Below are positions 25,501-36,839 of a DNA stretch of 64,000 nt, in pieces; position 1 is the stretch's first letter; the number at the start of each line of letters is the position of its first letter. A program made the position numbers and the translations under genes. The notes beneath the pieces were generated by a model. It saw only the letters and a program-made list of their open reading frames with translations, was not told the origin of the DNA and did not search any database. This stretch comes from Phylloscopus collybita (lineage: Eukaryota > Chordata > Aves > Passeriformes > Phylloscopidae): contig JAJNNQ010000011.1 of the NCBI GenBank assembly GCA_027886175.1, forward strand, positions 3,472,001-3,536,000. The letters are read 5' to 3'.

Positions 25501-25760
25501 TGCAGCAGGGGGATCGGGAAGGCTGAACTTTCCAAGGACCTTCGCCAGCGGCCAAAGGGAGAGGGAGATGCAGAAGGGAAAATCGGGATAAAAATGAGGC
25601 TGCGAACTACAACAATTGGAGAGACCGCATGGCAAATGCTGCATGGCCTCTCCCTTTGTTCATGAATAAAGTCACTTTTACAGGACTCCTCTGGCTCCTT
25701 CGGGCACAGAAACAACCTCTGGCGATGCCAATTTTCCCGCTCAGGCCCAGGGACAGCGCA
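22560..25760 (+). repeat. Divergent promoter block, copy II
   Basis: Counterpart of copy I in opposite orientation. The end sub-blocks lie at 22,600-23,060 and 25,330-25,760 and are direct repeats of one another in diverged form (for example AAGGTCCTGCTAAATTCATGAAC against AAGGTCCTGCTGAATTCCTGAAC). Frames M (24,454-24,128) and L (25,056-24,694) are open on the minus strand and K (23,685-24,011) on the plus strand. Confidence 0.6.
23685..24011 (+). other. Recurrent open frame K, copy 2 (108 codons)
   Basis: Same frame as at 12,845-12,522, with one extra AAG giving KGKKAKAMAE. Other differences are single substitutions. Product unrecognised. See copy 1 for caveats. Confidence 0.25.
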
Positions 25761-26749
25761 GCGCCTCCGTCCTACCCACAGGAACCGGGACGAGCCAGCG
25801 CTGCTCCGGCCCCGGCTCCTGCCCAGGCACCCGCGGGAAGGAGACCGCGGGCAGCCGCTCCCGCAGCGCCCTCAGGCCACGGGGAACACGGCGCGGACAC
25901 GGCACAACCCAGCCACAGCCAGAGCCCCCTGCCGTGCCCCCTCCGCCCGCAGCCAGCCCCGAGCCCCGGCACAACCCAGCGCGGCTCCCACCTGCGCCGG
26001 GGCCGCCTCCGAGCTCCGCCGCCGCCTCCCCGGGCCCGCACTGAGGAGCCGAAAATGGCGCCTTCGCAAAGTCAAGCCCAGCCACGGGCCGGCGCGGGGG
26101 CCGCGCTTCTCCCCGCTGTGCCCAATCAACGCGCAGGGAGGCCAAGAGTGACGGCACCATCAGCCAATGGCAGCGAGGCAGGGGCGGGCTCTGCACACGG
26201 CCCAGCCCCGCCCCGCGCTCTCAGGCCCCGCCCCCGGGCTGTCTGAGGGCAAAGCCGCAGATGAGGAACAGCCCTGGGACGGGCCCGGGCCCGAGGCGGG
26301 ATGGAGCTGAAAACACAAACAAAGTTCTCCGCACCTCCCGCACCGCCTTGCCCAGCCCTGCCTGCTGGGTGCCTCCGACTCAGAGGGAAGCCCTAGAGCC
26401 CCACTTCTCCTACCCCTAATTAGGAGCATCAGTTCGTCACTTTGATTTCCCCGAAAAAGGGAAAACTGCCTCACACCCCTGGCGATGAGTGGAAGAGGGG
26501 AGAGATTTCTGGCAGAAAACTCCAAAATTTCAGAGCTCGACAATGAGAAGTAAATGAAGACCCTTAAAATCAGCCTCCCCTGACGCCTCCCTCCTTCCAG
26601 CTCCACCTCCTCCCCCGGCAGAGCAGGGAGACAGGGAATGGGGCCATGGTCAGTTCGTGCCCCGGGGCTTTTCCGGCTGCTCAGGGACAGGAGCTGTTCC
26701 CCTGCTGCACCCTGGGCTCCCTCCCACAGCAGAGTTCTCCAGGAACTCC
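25760..26749 (+). promoter_or_regulatory. Truncated CpG-island promoter, copy II
   Basis: Matches 1,260-2,240 with GAAAATGGCGCC at 26,051-26,062, CCAAT boxes and GC boxes. Homology breaks at about 26,749 (CAGGAACTCC), before the noncoding exon and its splice donor. It therefore no longer leads to a type A gene. What follows is unrelated sequence. Confidence 0.6.
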
Positions 26750-27650
26750 TTCAAGCTCAGCCCATCCCATGGGGAACAGCCCCCCTCAAACTGCTGCAGC
26801 CTGGGTCACTCTGCCACAGGCTCCGTCCTTCAAGGACAGGCTGCTCCAGTGGGGGCCCCTCTGTCCGCAGGTGTCCCCCGGGGTCACAGCCTCCTGTCAG
26901 GCATTCCCCTGCTCTGGCATGGGCTCCTCCAGGAGCTCTGGGGGATCTCTGCACCCCTGTGGATCTCAGCATGCGGCACCTCAGATCTTTGGAGGCACCA
27001 CGGATTGGCTCTGCTGGACACAGAGGAAGCTTCTGGCAGCTTCTCTCAAAAGCCAGCCCTGAAACCCCCTGCTACCAAAACCAGGCCCTGCAATCCCAAC
27101 ACAGCTCCAAAAATGGGCTCCCAGATAGACAGGAGCTCAGGTTGACCCAAAATTGGGATGGAGATTTCCAGGGGCTCAGGGGTGCACAAAAAATGAGGCC
27201 CCAGCTGAGGGTGTTCTGTGCTTGGCTGAGCGCTGCCTGAGGGCTGGGGCTGCACCACGGGGGGACACCCTCCTCCAGCGGGGATGTCCCGCAAATGGGG
27301 GATGCCCACAAGACCCTCAGGAACCCCGGGGCTGGCTGGCCCTTCCTGGATGCCAGGAGCCACCAAAACCACTCTGCCCCTGCCCTCTGTAACTGCACAG
27401 GGACAGGAAATAGAAGGAAAGGCCCAGGAGTCAAGAGAAGGACCAGGAGCAATCCCACCCTGAGCACCGGCAAAGGCAAAACAGATCCAGCCTGGGAACA
27501 GGGAGGGAATTTAATACCAACCACATCACAGTGGGACAAGAAGGGAAAGAAATCTCTCCAAGACCTTCCCCACACCCAACAGGGATCACCAGGAATGGGG
27601 GTCACCAAGGGTCTGCCCAACGGGGATCACTGGGGATCATCCAACACCGA
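26750..27650. other. No gene seen
   Basis: Sequence between the broken promoter and the Z5 remnant. Long overlapping frames exist on both strands but none carries a recognisable motif or good splice sites. The last 150 bases resemble the usual 3' flank of the zinc-finger genes. Confidence 0.35.
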
Positions 27651-27726
27651 TCTTCCCATGAGGATGGAGCTGGAGCAGGGCACAAAGGAAGCTCTTCCTG
27701 CACTCAGGGCACTTGCAGGGCTTCCC

Positions 27727-27939
<213 letters not shown>

Positions 27940-27968
27940 TCAACTACAGGGTTCCAGTAATCTCTTTC

Positions 27969-28914
27969 TGTTGTGGTGTGTTTTTATTGTGTTTCCAATT
28001 GCAGCTCAGTTTTCATGGTCAGTTTTATACACCACCCATATTTTGTATTGTTACAGTATATTTTATCCCTAATGGATTGTTCCTTTCCCCTGTATTGTTG
28101 GTTTTGCCCTGCTTGTCTATCTTCCCTAGACCTGCCCTTCCCTCCTCCTACAGAATTGTCAATCCTTCCCTCACCCTGCCCCTTCTTCCAGACCCTTCCC
28201 TGTCAATCCCCCAACCTTCGACGCCCCAGTGGTTGGTTTAAACTGTTCCCTCCCCTTGTGTTCTTTCATTGCTCTGTGCATTGTACTCCCCGCCTTATGT
28301 TCCTCCCCCATGTCACCCTCATTGGTTGGAAATTGTATCCTCTCCCCAGACCTCCCCCACTTATAAGCCCCTGCAAGCCCAGGTTCTGTGCCTTTTTCTG
28401 TCCCCGACCGTCCGGGCAATAAACACCTTTGGAAATCCCAAAGAAGGCCTCTCCCTGTCCCTTGTCCCTGCCCTGGACACGTGCCACCTGTGCTATAGAG
28501 CAGCTGTGCCCTGCAGCTGCACCCCGGATTGCCTGGCTTTCTGGGGGCAGCCCACTCCTGGCGCTGTGAGGCAGAATGAACGAGGCAGGGGTGATTTCAG
28601 AGGCTGCGTGACCCCTCGCAAGCAAGGGACCCCGGTTTATTTTTTCTGACTCCTTTTGTACTTTCTCAGATGTGCCCACCTTAGAGGTGGGACCTTTGGG
28701 AGCCATTGGTCCGTTCCAGAGACCATCACCGAAGTTCCTCCTCTGGGAACAGATGTGGGAACACTCGGTAGTTTACATTGTGTGGCCTTGTGTACGAATT
28801 CCGTGCCTGGGAACAGAATTTCCCAAAACCAAAACATGGTAGGCACGAAGCATGGCAACACACTCCTGGCGCCGGTGCCGGGAGCTGGCTGGGCTGAAGG
28901 ACACCGGCATCGCG
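27969..28914 (+). mobile_element. LTR-like element, family 1, with a nested insertion
   Basis: Same TGTTGTGGTG start and GGGCAATAAACACC signal (about 28,416) as at 16,521, plus an intact CTTATAAGCCCC TATA-like site (about 28,360). A 296-base segment interrupts it at 28,565-28,860. After GGCATCG it diverges from the D1/D2 copies and continues into retroviral internal sequence. Confidence 0.55.
28565..28860. mobile_element. 296-base insertion flanked by a 12-base direct repeat
   Basis: CACTCCTGGCGC occurs exactly at 28,553-28,564 and 28,861-28,872. In the uninterrupted copies at 17,101 and 47,529 the site is single. The insert starts TGTGAGGCAG and ends ATGGCAACA, so TG...CA like an LTR. A 12-base duplication is longer than retroviral integration normally gives (4-6). 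Family unknown. Confidence 0.65.
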
Positions 28915-29463
28915 TCAGGAAACTCTTTCACAAAAATAGTAGAAGATATGAAAAGAGTAGCAGGATGTGTGCCTGTTCAGAAATGGAATTCTCTCCTTCA
29001 GGATTCCTAGTAGGAGCAGTGGTTTGGGGCAGGGGCTGGCTGGAAGAAAGTGGGATTTATAACATTATGTTCCTTAACGGGGTTACCGTTTTTACCTTGC
29101 CTAGTTCCATGCTTTATTAAGCTCATTCACTGTGTGATTGAAGGCAATGCAAGTTGCAGCAATGCCTGTAGGCTCCGAACTGGCTGCAAAAGAATTAAGT
29201 CATTTTGGGAAAACATCCAAAATACCCAAAATAATGAAAATGAGGAAAGACAAAAAAGAAGCTCAGATCTCACAAATTTTAGCCAGGTTTGAAGCGTGAC
29301 ACAAATCAATAAATTAAACAAGAAGGAGGAAGGAATTTAAAGAAATCAAGTTGTGATTGGTGTCATTCAAACAGCAGGTGTGTCTGCGGGCAAGGTGGAC
29401 AGAGACCATGGGATTATTATAAAGAGGAGATTTTAAAAAAATCCCCTAAGGAAGGCATGGAAG
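28915..29463 (+). mobile_element. ERV fragment, probable env 3' end
   Basis: A frame at 29,050-29,292 contains LPFLPCLVPCFIKLIHCV, resembling the membrane-proximal cytoplasmic end of a retroviral transmembrane envelope protein. Stops lie just upstream in the same frame, and there is no surface-domain or fusion-peptide sequence. A purine-rich stretch precedes an LTR start at 29,464. This is a decayed 3' end with no intact gene. Confidence 0.4.
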
Positions 29464-29917
29464 TGTTATAAATGTGAATAAAATAAACAACAAATACAAA
29501 ATTTAGTAGCAATTTTAATAACCATCTAATATAAAATTAAGCCTATACAAAAATTTGGCAGTGATGATTTAAATCTGGTTAAGGTTCTGACAAGGCAGAA
29601 GCAAAACTGATCCAGGTATGGGGAGGGTTTCTCACCCCACCTCAGGCACAAAACAGAGCAATTCAAACTACACTGATCTACTGTCTGCTGATACAGATCC
29701 ATCAATGTTTCCTGTGAGCTTCCTCCTATTTCTGATTTTAAAAATCTACATCACTGCACTTCATGGCACATGCTTCACTTGTTGCCAGGGGCCCTTCTGC
29801 CTTCTTTGGGTGCTCTTTGGGATGAAGGCTCACAGTCTTCCTCATTGTCCTCTCTTATTACACATGTGTATTAAGCTTGTATTATGTAAGCAAATGCCAG
29901 GTTTGAACATTAAGACA
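29464..29917 (+). mobile_element. LTR, family 4
   Basis: Starts TGTTATAAATGTGAATAAAATAA and ends TTTGAACATTAAGACA. A relative lies at 58,319-58,837. It follows ERV internal sequence directly, which suits a 3' LTR. I see no target-site duplication. Confidence 0.5.
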
Positions 29918-30345
29918 ATAAATCTCATATAATTAACAATTTTCCTGGAGTTTCATCAACTTTCCCTGTTTTATGGATAAATTTAGCTCGTCTTATCTTT
30001 AGTTTCATCCTGTATTCTACTCTCTCATGAACATCTGCAGGAGAAAGGAGGGACCCCCTCCTTCTTCTCTTTAACACTGTACTTTTAATTACAGTTTTAT
30101 TTAAAAATATTGATTACTGTTTCAATTTTGTCAGCATACCTATTTATCATAGCTGTTTATCACACCACGTGTCCCCAGTGACGTCACCCCAGGAATTCCC
30201 ATCAGGATTTGGAACAGTTTCAATGAAAATTTCCAGAAAATTCCCCAAATTTGTCTCAAACACCGTGCAGGGAGAGGGGAGGGGACAAGTGACACCAGCG
30301 ATGTTCCCGATGATGTCATCACCCCAATGATGTCACAGCGGTGAC
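29918..30345. other. Intergenic sequence and 3' flank of U1
   Basis: The AT-rich part to about 30,160 shows no gene. From about 30,165 it matches the U-family 3' flank (AGGAATTCCCATCAGGATTTGG...CAGGGAGAGGGGAGGGGACAAGTGACACC), also found in D1, D2 and after U2. Confidence 0.5.
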
Positions 30346-30346
30346 A

Positions 30347-31655
30347 TCACTGTCCCCGCAGCAGCCTTGGGATGTCCTGGATGGCTCTTTGGCACCACTC
30401 AGGCACCTTGTGGTGAGCGGGGCCACCAGGGCCACCGGAGCCAGCAGAGGGACTGGAGAGGAGGGTGCGGATGTCCCCAAGTGTCCCCAGCAGGTGACAC
30501 GTGGCCAGGCGGGCGCTGGCCTCACACAGCAGTGTCGCCTTGGTCACCGCGGATCTTAACTCCCAGAGGACATCGCGAGTCACCTCCCTTCTCCTCTCCA
30601 GGGCGGCCTGGATGTCCCCGAGCCGGCGCAGCAGCTCCCAAGGGAACAGGCTGGCTTTGTCACACGAGGCCTCCAAGCGCTCCAGCAGCCCCAGGGCCAC
30701 CTCTGGCCGCTGCACACCCCTGGTGTCTGCGCCCTCCCAGAGCTCCTGGAGCTCGGTGGCCTTCCCAGCCAGCCGGTCCCAGCTCTCCCTGAGCGCGGCC
30801 ACCGAGTCTCGTTCAGCTCTGACCGCGGCTCTCATTCCATCGTGGGCCCAGGTGGCCCCCGGGTTGGCCTCGAGGTTGGCCAGGACCTGGTGTAGGGAGG
30901 TGACATCACGGTGGCCCAGGGAGGTGACACTGCAGTGGCACAGGGTGCAACGGAGAGTCCTGGTGAATTTCCTCAGGGCTGCGCGCAGGGACCTTGGGGA
31001 CACAGCCCGCAGCAGGTCCCCATCTGGCAGGGCCACAGTGGCTGCCAGACAACCCAGGGTGGCCACCACAGCCACCTGTGCCTTCAGCACCTGGGGAGGA
31101 GACAGGGAGGTGGTGGGGACCTTGTGGCATTTGTGGCCTCCTGGGATGGCCCCTGTCCTCTCCCTGGAGAGCTCAGCTGTCCCCGCTGACACTTTGTCTC
31201 CTCCTCGTCCCCTCTGCCACCCCCTGCTCTCCCTTCTGCCACCCCCCCGTGTCCCATCGGCCACCTCCTTGTCCTGTCTGCCCCCCCTTGCCACACCCCA
31301 ATGTCCCCTCTGCTACCCTTGGTCCCCTCCACCCCTCTGTCACCTCCTCCCTTCCTGCCACACCCTCCTGTCCCCTTTGCGACCCCTATGCCCTCTGCCA
31401 CGCCCCTGCCATGCCCTGCTGTCCCCCACTCCTCTGCCACCTCCATTGTCCCCTGTGCCACCCGCTGCCACCCTCTCTGTCCCCTCTGCCACCCTCGGTG
31501 CCCTCCACTCCTCTGTCACCTCCCCTCTTCTCGCCACACCCTCCTGTCCCCTTTGGGACCCCTGTCCCCTCCTGCCGACCCCGTGTCCCCTCTGTCCCCC
31601 CTCCCCGTCTCCTCCCCCACCCGCACCGGGATTGTCGCACCTCTCGAGGCTCCAT
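30347..31655 (-). CDS. U1: member 1 of an unrecognised two-exon protein family
   Basis: Exon 1 is 31,655-31,641 and codes only MEPRE (donor GAG|GTGCGA). Exon 2 is 31,090-30,347 (acceptor CTCCCCAG), 247 codons. Total about 252 residues. The body is rich in Leu, Ala, Arg and Glu with heptad-like spacing (VLKAQVAVVATLG, LRRLGDIQAALERR), suggesting an alpha-helical bundle. No signal peptide, membrane helix or catalytic motif is visible. It ends near GGPAHHKVPEWCQRAIQDIP. U2 next door has the same exon plan and many shared blocks, which supports the gene model. Function unknown; probably cytosolic or nuclear. Extending exon 2 upstream without splicing gives a longer but low-complexity N-terminus, less likely because U2 shares the splice sites. 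Confidence 0.6.
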
Positions 31656-31776
31656 GGCCGCTGGGGACACTCCGGGGGAGGTCGTGCCTGGGTGACACTC
31701 GAGGAACAGACGGGTCCGGGTGCGGCCCCTCAGCCCCCGCGCCCGCCGCTGCCACAGCCGGGGTGACAGCAAGGGG

Positions 31777-31808
<32 letters not shown>
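31777..31808 (+). repeat. (GGGACA)n microsatellite upstream of U1
   Basis: About five perfect GGGACA units just 5' of U1 (which lies on the minus strand). Pure simple repeat. Confidence 0.85.
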
Positions 31809-31810
<2 letters not shown>

Positions 31811-32636
31811 GAGTGTGCAGGCACAGCACCGCCCTAGAGCCGGGGAGGGGACGGGCACAGGGCACAAGGGCCTCTGTTCCAGGAGCCTCTCCAGGCCCCA
31901 GCTCCACTGCAGGGGCTGCGGGTGCGGATTTTGGGGGGTCCCGGTGCCCCCCAGGGCAGGGTCAGTGCTCAGCAGCGGGGCCGTGATCGGGGGTGGCGGG
32001 GGCTGCCCGGGACCGCCCCGGCCCCCCAAATCACAGCCGGGGGTGAAAAACAAAGCTCACTCTTGGGCATTGTTACAAGTTTAACCAGGGATGGAGAAGG
32101 GACAATATCCAGGGCTGGGGTGTTTTAGAACAATGTTCTCTGTGCACGGCTCCATTGCTGGGGCACACACACATCCGTGAGTTCGGGCATCATTCCAACA
32201 TTCCTGTGAGCTTGGGATGTTCCAGGAACTCTCTCTCTGACTTGTCTGCAGGACATCCCATAAATCAAATCCATATATTTGATTTCGTCTCCTGGTCCCA
32301 CCCTGTTGTTCCACAATCCCTGGGAAATCAATAAATTCTTCTCTGGCTTCTGTTTCTCTTTCTTTGGTTTCTGTCACTGTTATCACCAGCCTGCAGGTGT
32401 GGGAAATGACAGAATTGTTTTACACCATTCTCTGAGTCGGTTATAATATAAAAATCAGTTAAAATTGTTTCATTACAAAAGCATTTTAGCATTGTGCAGT
32501 CTCCATTTCAGTATTTTGCTAATGCCTAGGATATAAAATCGATTTATCACGCTGCCATTTCTGTCAGTGCCACATAAACTGTCTCCAACAGCACGGGGTG
32601 AGGGGACAAGTGGCACCAGCGATGTTCCTGATGATG
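31809..32636. other. U1-U2 intergenic region
   Basis: GC-rich to about 32,040, then AT-richer. The part 32,430-32,570 (CTCTGAGT...TTATAATATAAAAATC...ATAAAATCGATTTATCACGCTGCC) is related to 17,285-17,470 and 47,715-47,880, so it belongs to the U-family 3' flank or a repeat within it. No gene seen. Confidence 0.45.
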
Positions 32637-34028
32637 TCACTGCCCTGATGATGTCACAGCGGTGACACCACTGATCTCCAGCAGCCTCGGGATGTCCTCT
32701 TTGGCTCTTTGGCACAGCTCGGCCACCGCGCGGCCACAGGGGCCACCAGGGCCACCGGAGCCACCATAGGGACTGGAGAGGAGGAAGTCGATTTCCCCAA
32801 GTGCCACCAGCAGGTGATCCCGGGTCAGGCGGGCGCTGGCCTCCCACAGCTGCTCAGACTCGGCCACCTCGACCATGAAGTCCTTGAGGTCATCGGGGGA
32901 CGCCTCCTCTGTCCCCCCCTTCCAGGTGTCCTCAATGTCCCAGAGCTGGTCGTACAGCTCCCAGGAGAACTCCCAGGCTTCTGCACAGGCATTTGCCAAG
33001 CGCCCCAGCAGCCCCAGGGCCTCCTCCACTCGCTGTTCTCTCAAGGTGGCCGGCCCCACCTGCCTGGTGGCCACCACAGGCTCTTCCCTGGCCTTGGTGG
33101 CCACTGCCACGGGGACATCGTGTGCGGCCACCACTGAGGCCAGGGCCACTGACGGCTGCCGGGCCACGGCCACCAGGCTGTCCCCGGCTGTCCCTGAGCA
33201 GGGGGGGGTCTTGTCCCGCAGGTCCCCGGCCAGGCTGGTGGCGGTGGCCTCGGCAGTGTCCTCGTTGGTGTCCTCATCGGTGTCCTCGTCATCGGTGTCC
33301 TTGTCCTCCCAGGTGTCGAGGATCACCTCTGCCTCACAGCCCAGCTGGCGCCACTTATCCTGGAGCACACCCATCGACTCCCGCCAGGCTCTGCCCGCAG
33401 CTCTCACATCAGCCCAGGTGGCCCCCGGGGTGTCCCTGAGGGTGGCCAGGGCCTGGCTTAGGGGGGTGACACCGCGCTGGCCCAGGGAGGTGATGTCACC
33501 GTGGTCCAGGGCGTCCCGGAGGCTCCAGATGAATTCCCTCAGGTCTGTGTGCAGGGACTCTGGGTACAGGAGCGGCCAGGAGCTCTTTCGTGGCGCGGTC
33601 ACGGTGGCTGCCAGCTCACCCAGGGTGGCCACCACGTCCACCTGTGCCTCCAGCACCTGGGGAGGGGACAGGGGAGGTGGCGAGGACCTCGTGGCACTTG
33701 TGGCCTCCTGGGGTGGCCCCTGTACCCTCTGGGGTCCCCTTTGTCCCCTCCCTGGAGAGCTCAGCTGTCCCTTCTGTCCCTTTGTCACCTCCTTGTCCCC
33801 CCTGCCAACCCCCGCTGTCCCCTCTGCCACCCCGACCCCTCCTGCCACCCTCCCGCTGTCCCCGCCTCACTGCCACCCTCGGTCCCCTCCACCCCTCTGT
33901 CACCTCCCCGCTTTCTCCCACGCCTTCCTGTCCCCTTTGTGACCCCCTGTCCCCTCTGCCACCCCCCGTGTCCCCCCATCCCCTTCTGCCACCTCGCGCC
34001 GGGATTGTCGCACCTCGTGGGGCCACAT
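32637..34028 (-). CDS. U2: member 2 of the unrecognised two-exon family
   Basis: Exon 1 is 34,028-34,014 (MWPHE, donor GAG|GTGCGA). Exon 2 is 33,656-32,637 (acceptor CCCCAG), 339 codons. Total about 344 residues. It shares with U1 the start of exon 2 (VLEAQVDVVATLGELAATV), a GATWA block, a LLGRL block and the ending (LLSSPYGGSGGPGGP then a CQRA..DIPRLL motif). It differs by an acidic Asp/Glu/Thr repeat (about 33,220-33,310) and an Ala/Val-rich stretch that account for most of the extra length. No membrane helix or known domain is seen. Conservation of both splice sites and of terminal motifs between U1 and U2 argues for a real gene family. Confidence 0.6.
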
Positions 34029-34367
34029 GACCGCTGGGGACACTCCGGGGACCCTCCGGGGGCGAACAGGACCCGGTGACAGTGGCAGACACGCGCGGAT
34101 GTGGCGCGGCCGGGAGGAAACAGGAAGAGGAAACAGAGGCGGCTCCCCTCCCCCCACGCCCGCGGGTCCCCCAGGGCATCCCCGATGTCCCCCTGAGTGT
34201 CCCCAGTGTCCCCAACTGTCCACAATGTCCCCTCGAGTGTCCCCAACGGGACCCTGATGTCCCCCCCATGTCCCCAACAAGGCCTGAGTGCCACCACCCC
34301 CCACGTCCTGTTGGTGACACTGAGGACACACTGGGGTCCTCTTGGGGACACTGCAGGGACATCGAGG

Positions 34368-35278
34368 TGTTATAAATGCACATTATAAAGTTGGCTTTTC
34401 ACAAGTATTAAAATGAATGCCAGATGTATAATGCAGAAAGTCCTGCTGTATTTCCTTTCTAACATCTTAGAAATGTGATGAATGTGTACTTCCTTTTTCA
34501 GATGTAAAAAACCTTTTTGTAAAACCAGTCAAACCAGTTGACTGAAGAACTGAATCAAACCCTCACCAGGAAGATAAGGGGAGAGGATCTTCCTGCATTC
34601 CTGAGCTAACTAGATCAAGACAGCAGTGAACCAAAAGCTACAAGAAGGAATTTACTGATCTCCTGGTATCAGAAGAATAAGACATGAAATGACTACCAGA
34701 CACCAACAAGAACTTTATCTAACAAAATGTGAATTTGGAAAAATGAGACAAGGTTTAGGGGAAGGGAGGGCCAATAACCAAGGGAACATCTGAACTCCAA
34801 AGAATGTTTGAAAAATGCATATGTAAAAGGTTAATCCTTAAAAGCAAGGAATCTGAAGGAGTGCCTGTGCTTGTGGAGTCTCCTGTACCCCTCCCAGGTG
34901 TGGCAGGGGCTTTCTCCCCCATGGTTCCTTGCAGACATTGTGTGGTCTTCTCCCTGGGTTTCTCAAGCCCATCACCCCTGCCCATGGTATCCCCTTTCCC
35001 TATTTCCCCATTGGCTGTGGGGGCCTGGTGTCCAGTTTGTGTCTCCCTATGGTCAATTGCCCCCTGCCCTGCCCCCTGTACCACCCACAAACCTCAGACA
35101 CTACATAACTGAGAAAAACCACACAATCAACTTCTTCATCCTCACCCCCTCCCTGGTTCGGGGTGGGGGGGAAAAATGGATTGTAGAGCTTAATAAAGAG
35201 ACTTGCCTTGTTTGCTTCCCTGCCAGCGGGTGAACCTCCCTGGACACGATGATCACTGCTGCCACACGTGCTGCTACA
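34368..35278 (+). mobile_element. Probable LTR at the U2/Z6 junction
   Basis: Starts TGTTATAAATGCACATTATAAAG, like the family 2 LTR at 19,010, and ends ...GCTGCTACA. Carries AATAAAGAGACTTGCC near 35,192 as a polyadenylation signal. Right of it lies the usual zinc-finger 3' flank. No matching target duplication, so it may mark a recombination joint. Confidence 0.4.
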
Positions 35279-35546
35279 GAAAGTCAACAAATCCATTCTC
35301 CCCAAGGAATTCCCAGTGTCTGTCTGTGTCCTGATGGATGTTCCTGCCCCTGCGTTCATCCAGGTGCCCACGGGGAGACAGGAAATTGTGGAGTCCCCCC
35401 AGCCAGGTGTCTTCCCAACAGGGATCACCAGGGCTCTGCCCAACAGGGGTCACTGGGGATCATCCAACGCTGATCCTCCCACGGGGGATGGAGCTGGAGC
35501 AACACACGAAGCTCTTCCCGCTCTCAGGGCACTCCCAGGGGTTCCC

Positions 35547-36374
<828 letters not shown>

Positions 36375-36596
36375 TCATCTCAGGAAATTATTGGGCACCT
36401 TATGTCTGTAAGAACCTCCAAAACACCAAGATTCAGCACAAAAGTCCTCCAAATATCAAGACACAGAACAAAACCTCTTCTATAATATAAATATTCAGCT
36501 ACTTTAAAAACCCAAAGCATCAACATTTAGCCCAATAAAGATCAGAAACACCAAGATTCACTCCCAGGAAAATCCCGGATCCCCCACCCCGGTCAC

Positions 36597-36660
36597 CTGC
36601 TGCATGTGGGGGGGCAACACTCCCAGGGCTGGGGGAGGCTGAAAATCCACGGAGGGGTGG
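36597..36660 (-). promoter_or_regulatory. Putative 5' noncoding exon of Z6
   Basis: The minus strand reads ...CCCCCCCACATGCAGCAG|GTGACC. The corresponding sequence upstream of Z8 (53,148-53,190) has GTGAGC. The exon 5' boundary and transcription start are not defined by sequence. Confidence 0.4.
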
Positions 36661-36839
36661 AACCTTGTGCTGCCTCCTCTTCCTGCTCCTCCTCCTCCTG
36701 TGTCCCTACTCTTCCTCACACTCCTCTTCCTCCTACTGTTCCTCCTTCTCCTGCACAATCCCACCTTCTCCTCCCACGTGCATCCTTTCACCATTTTGTT
36801 CTTCATTGCTGCTTCTCCTTCCCTTCTCCTCCTGCCCCC

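Noticed and set aside
29464..29917. A solo LTR with target duplication
   Set aside because: The flanking bases (GGAAG and ATAAA) do not match, so a 3' LTR of a broken provirus is more likely.
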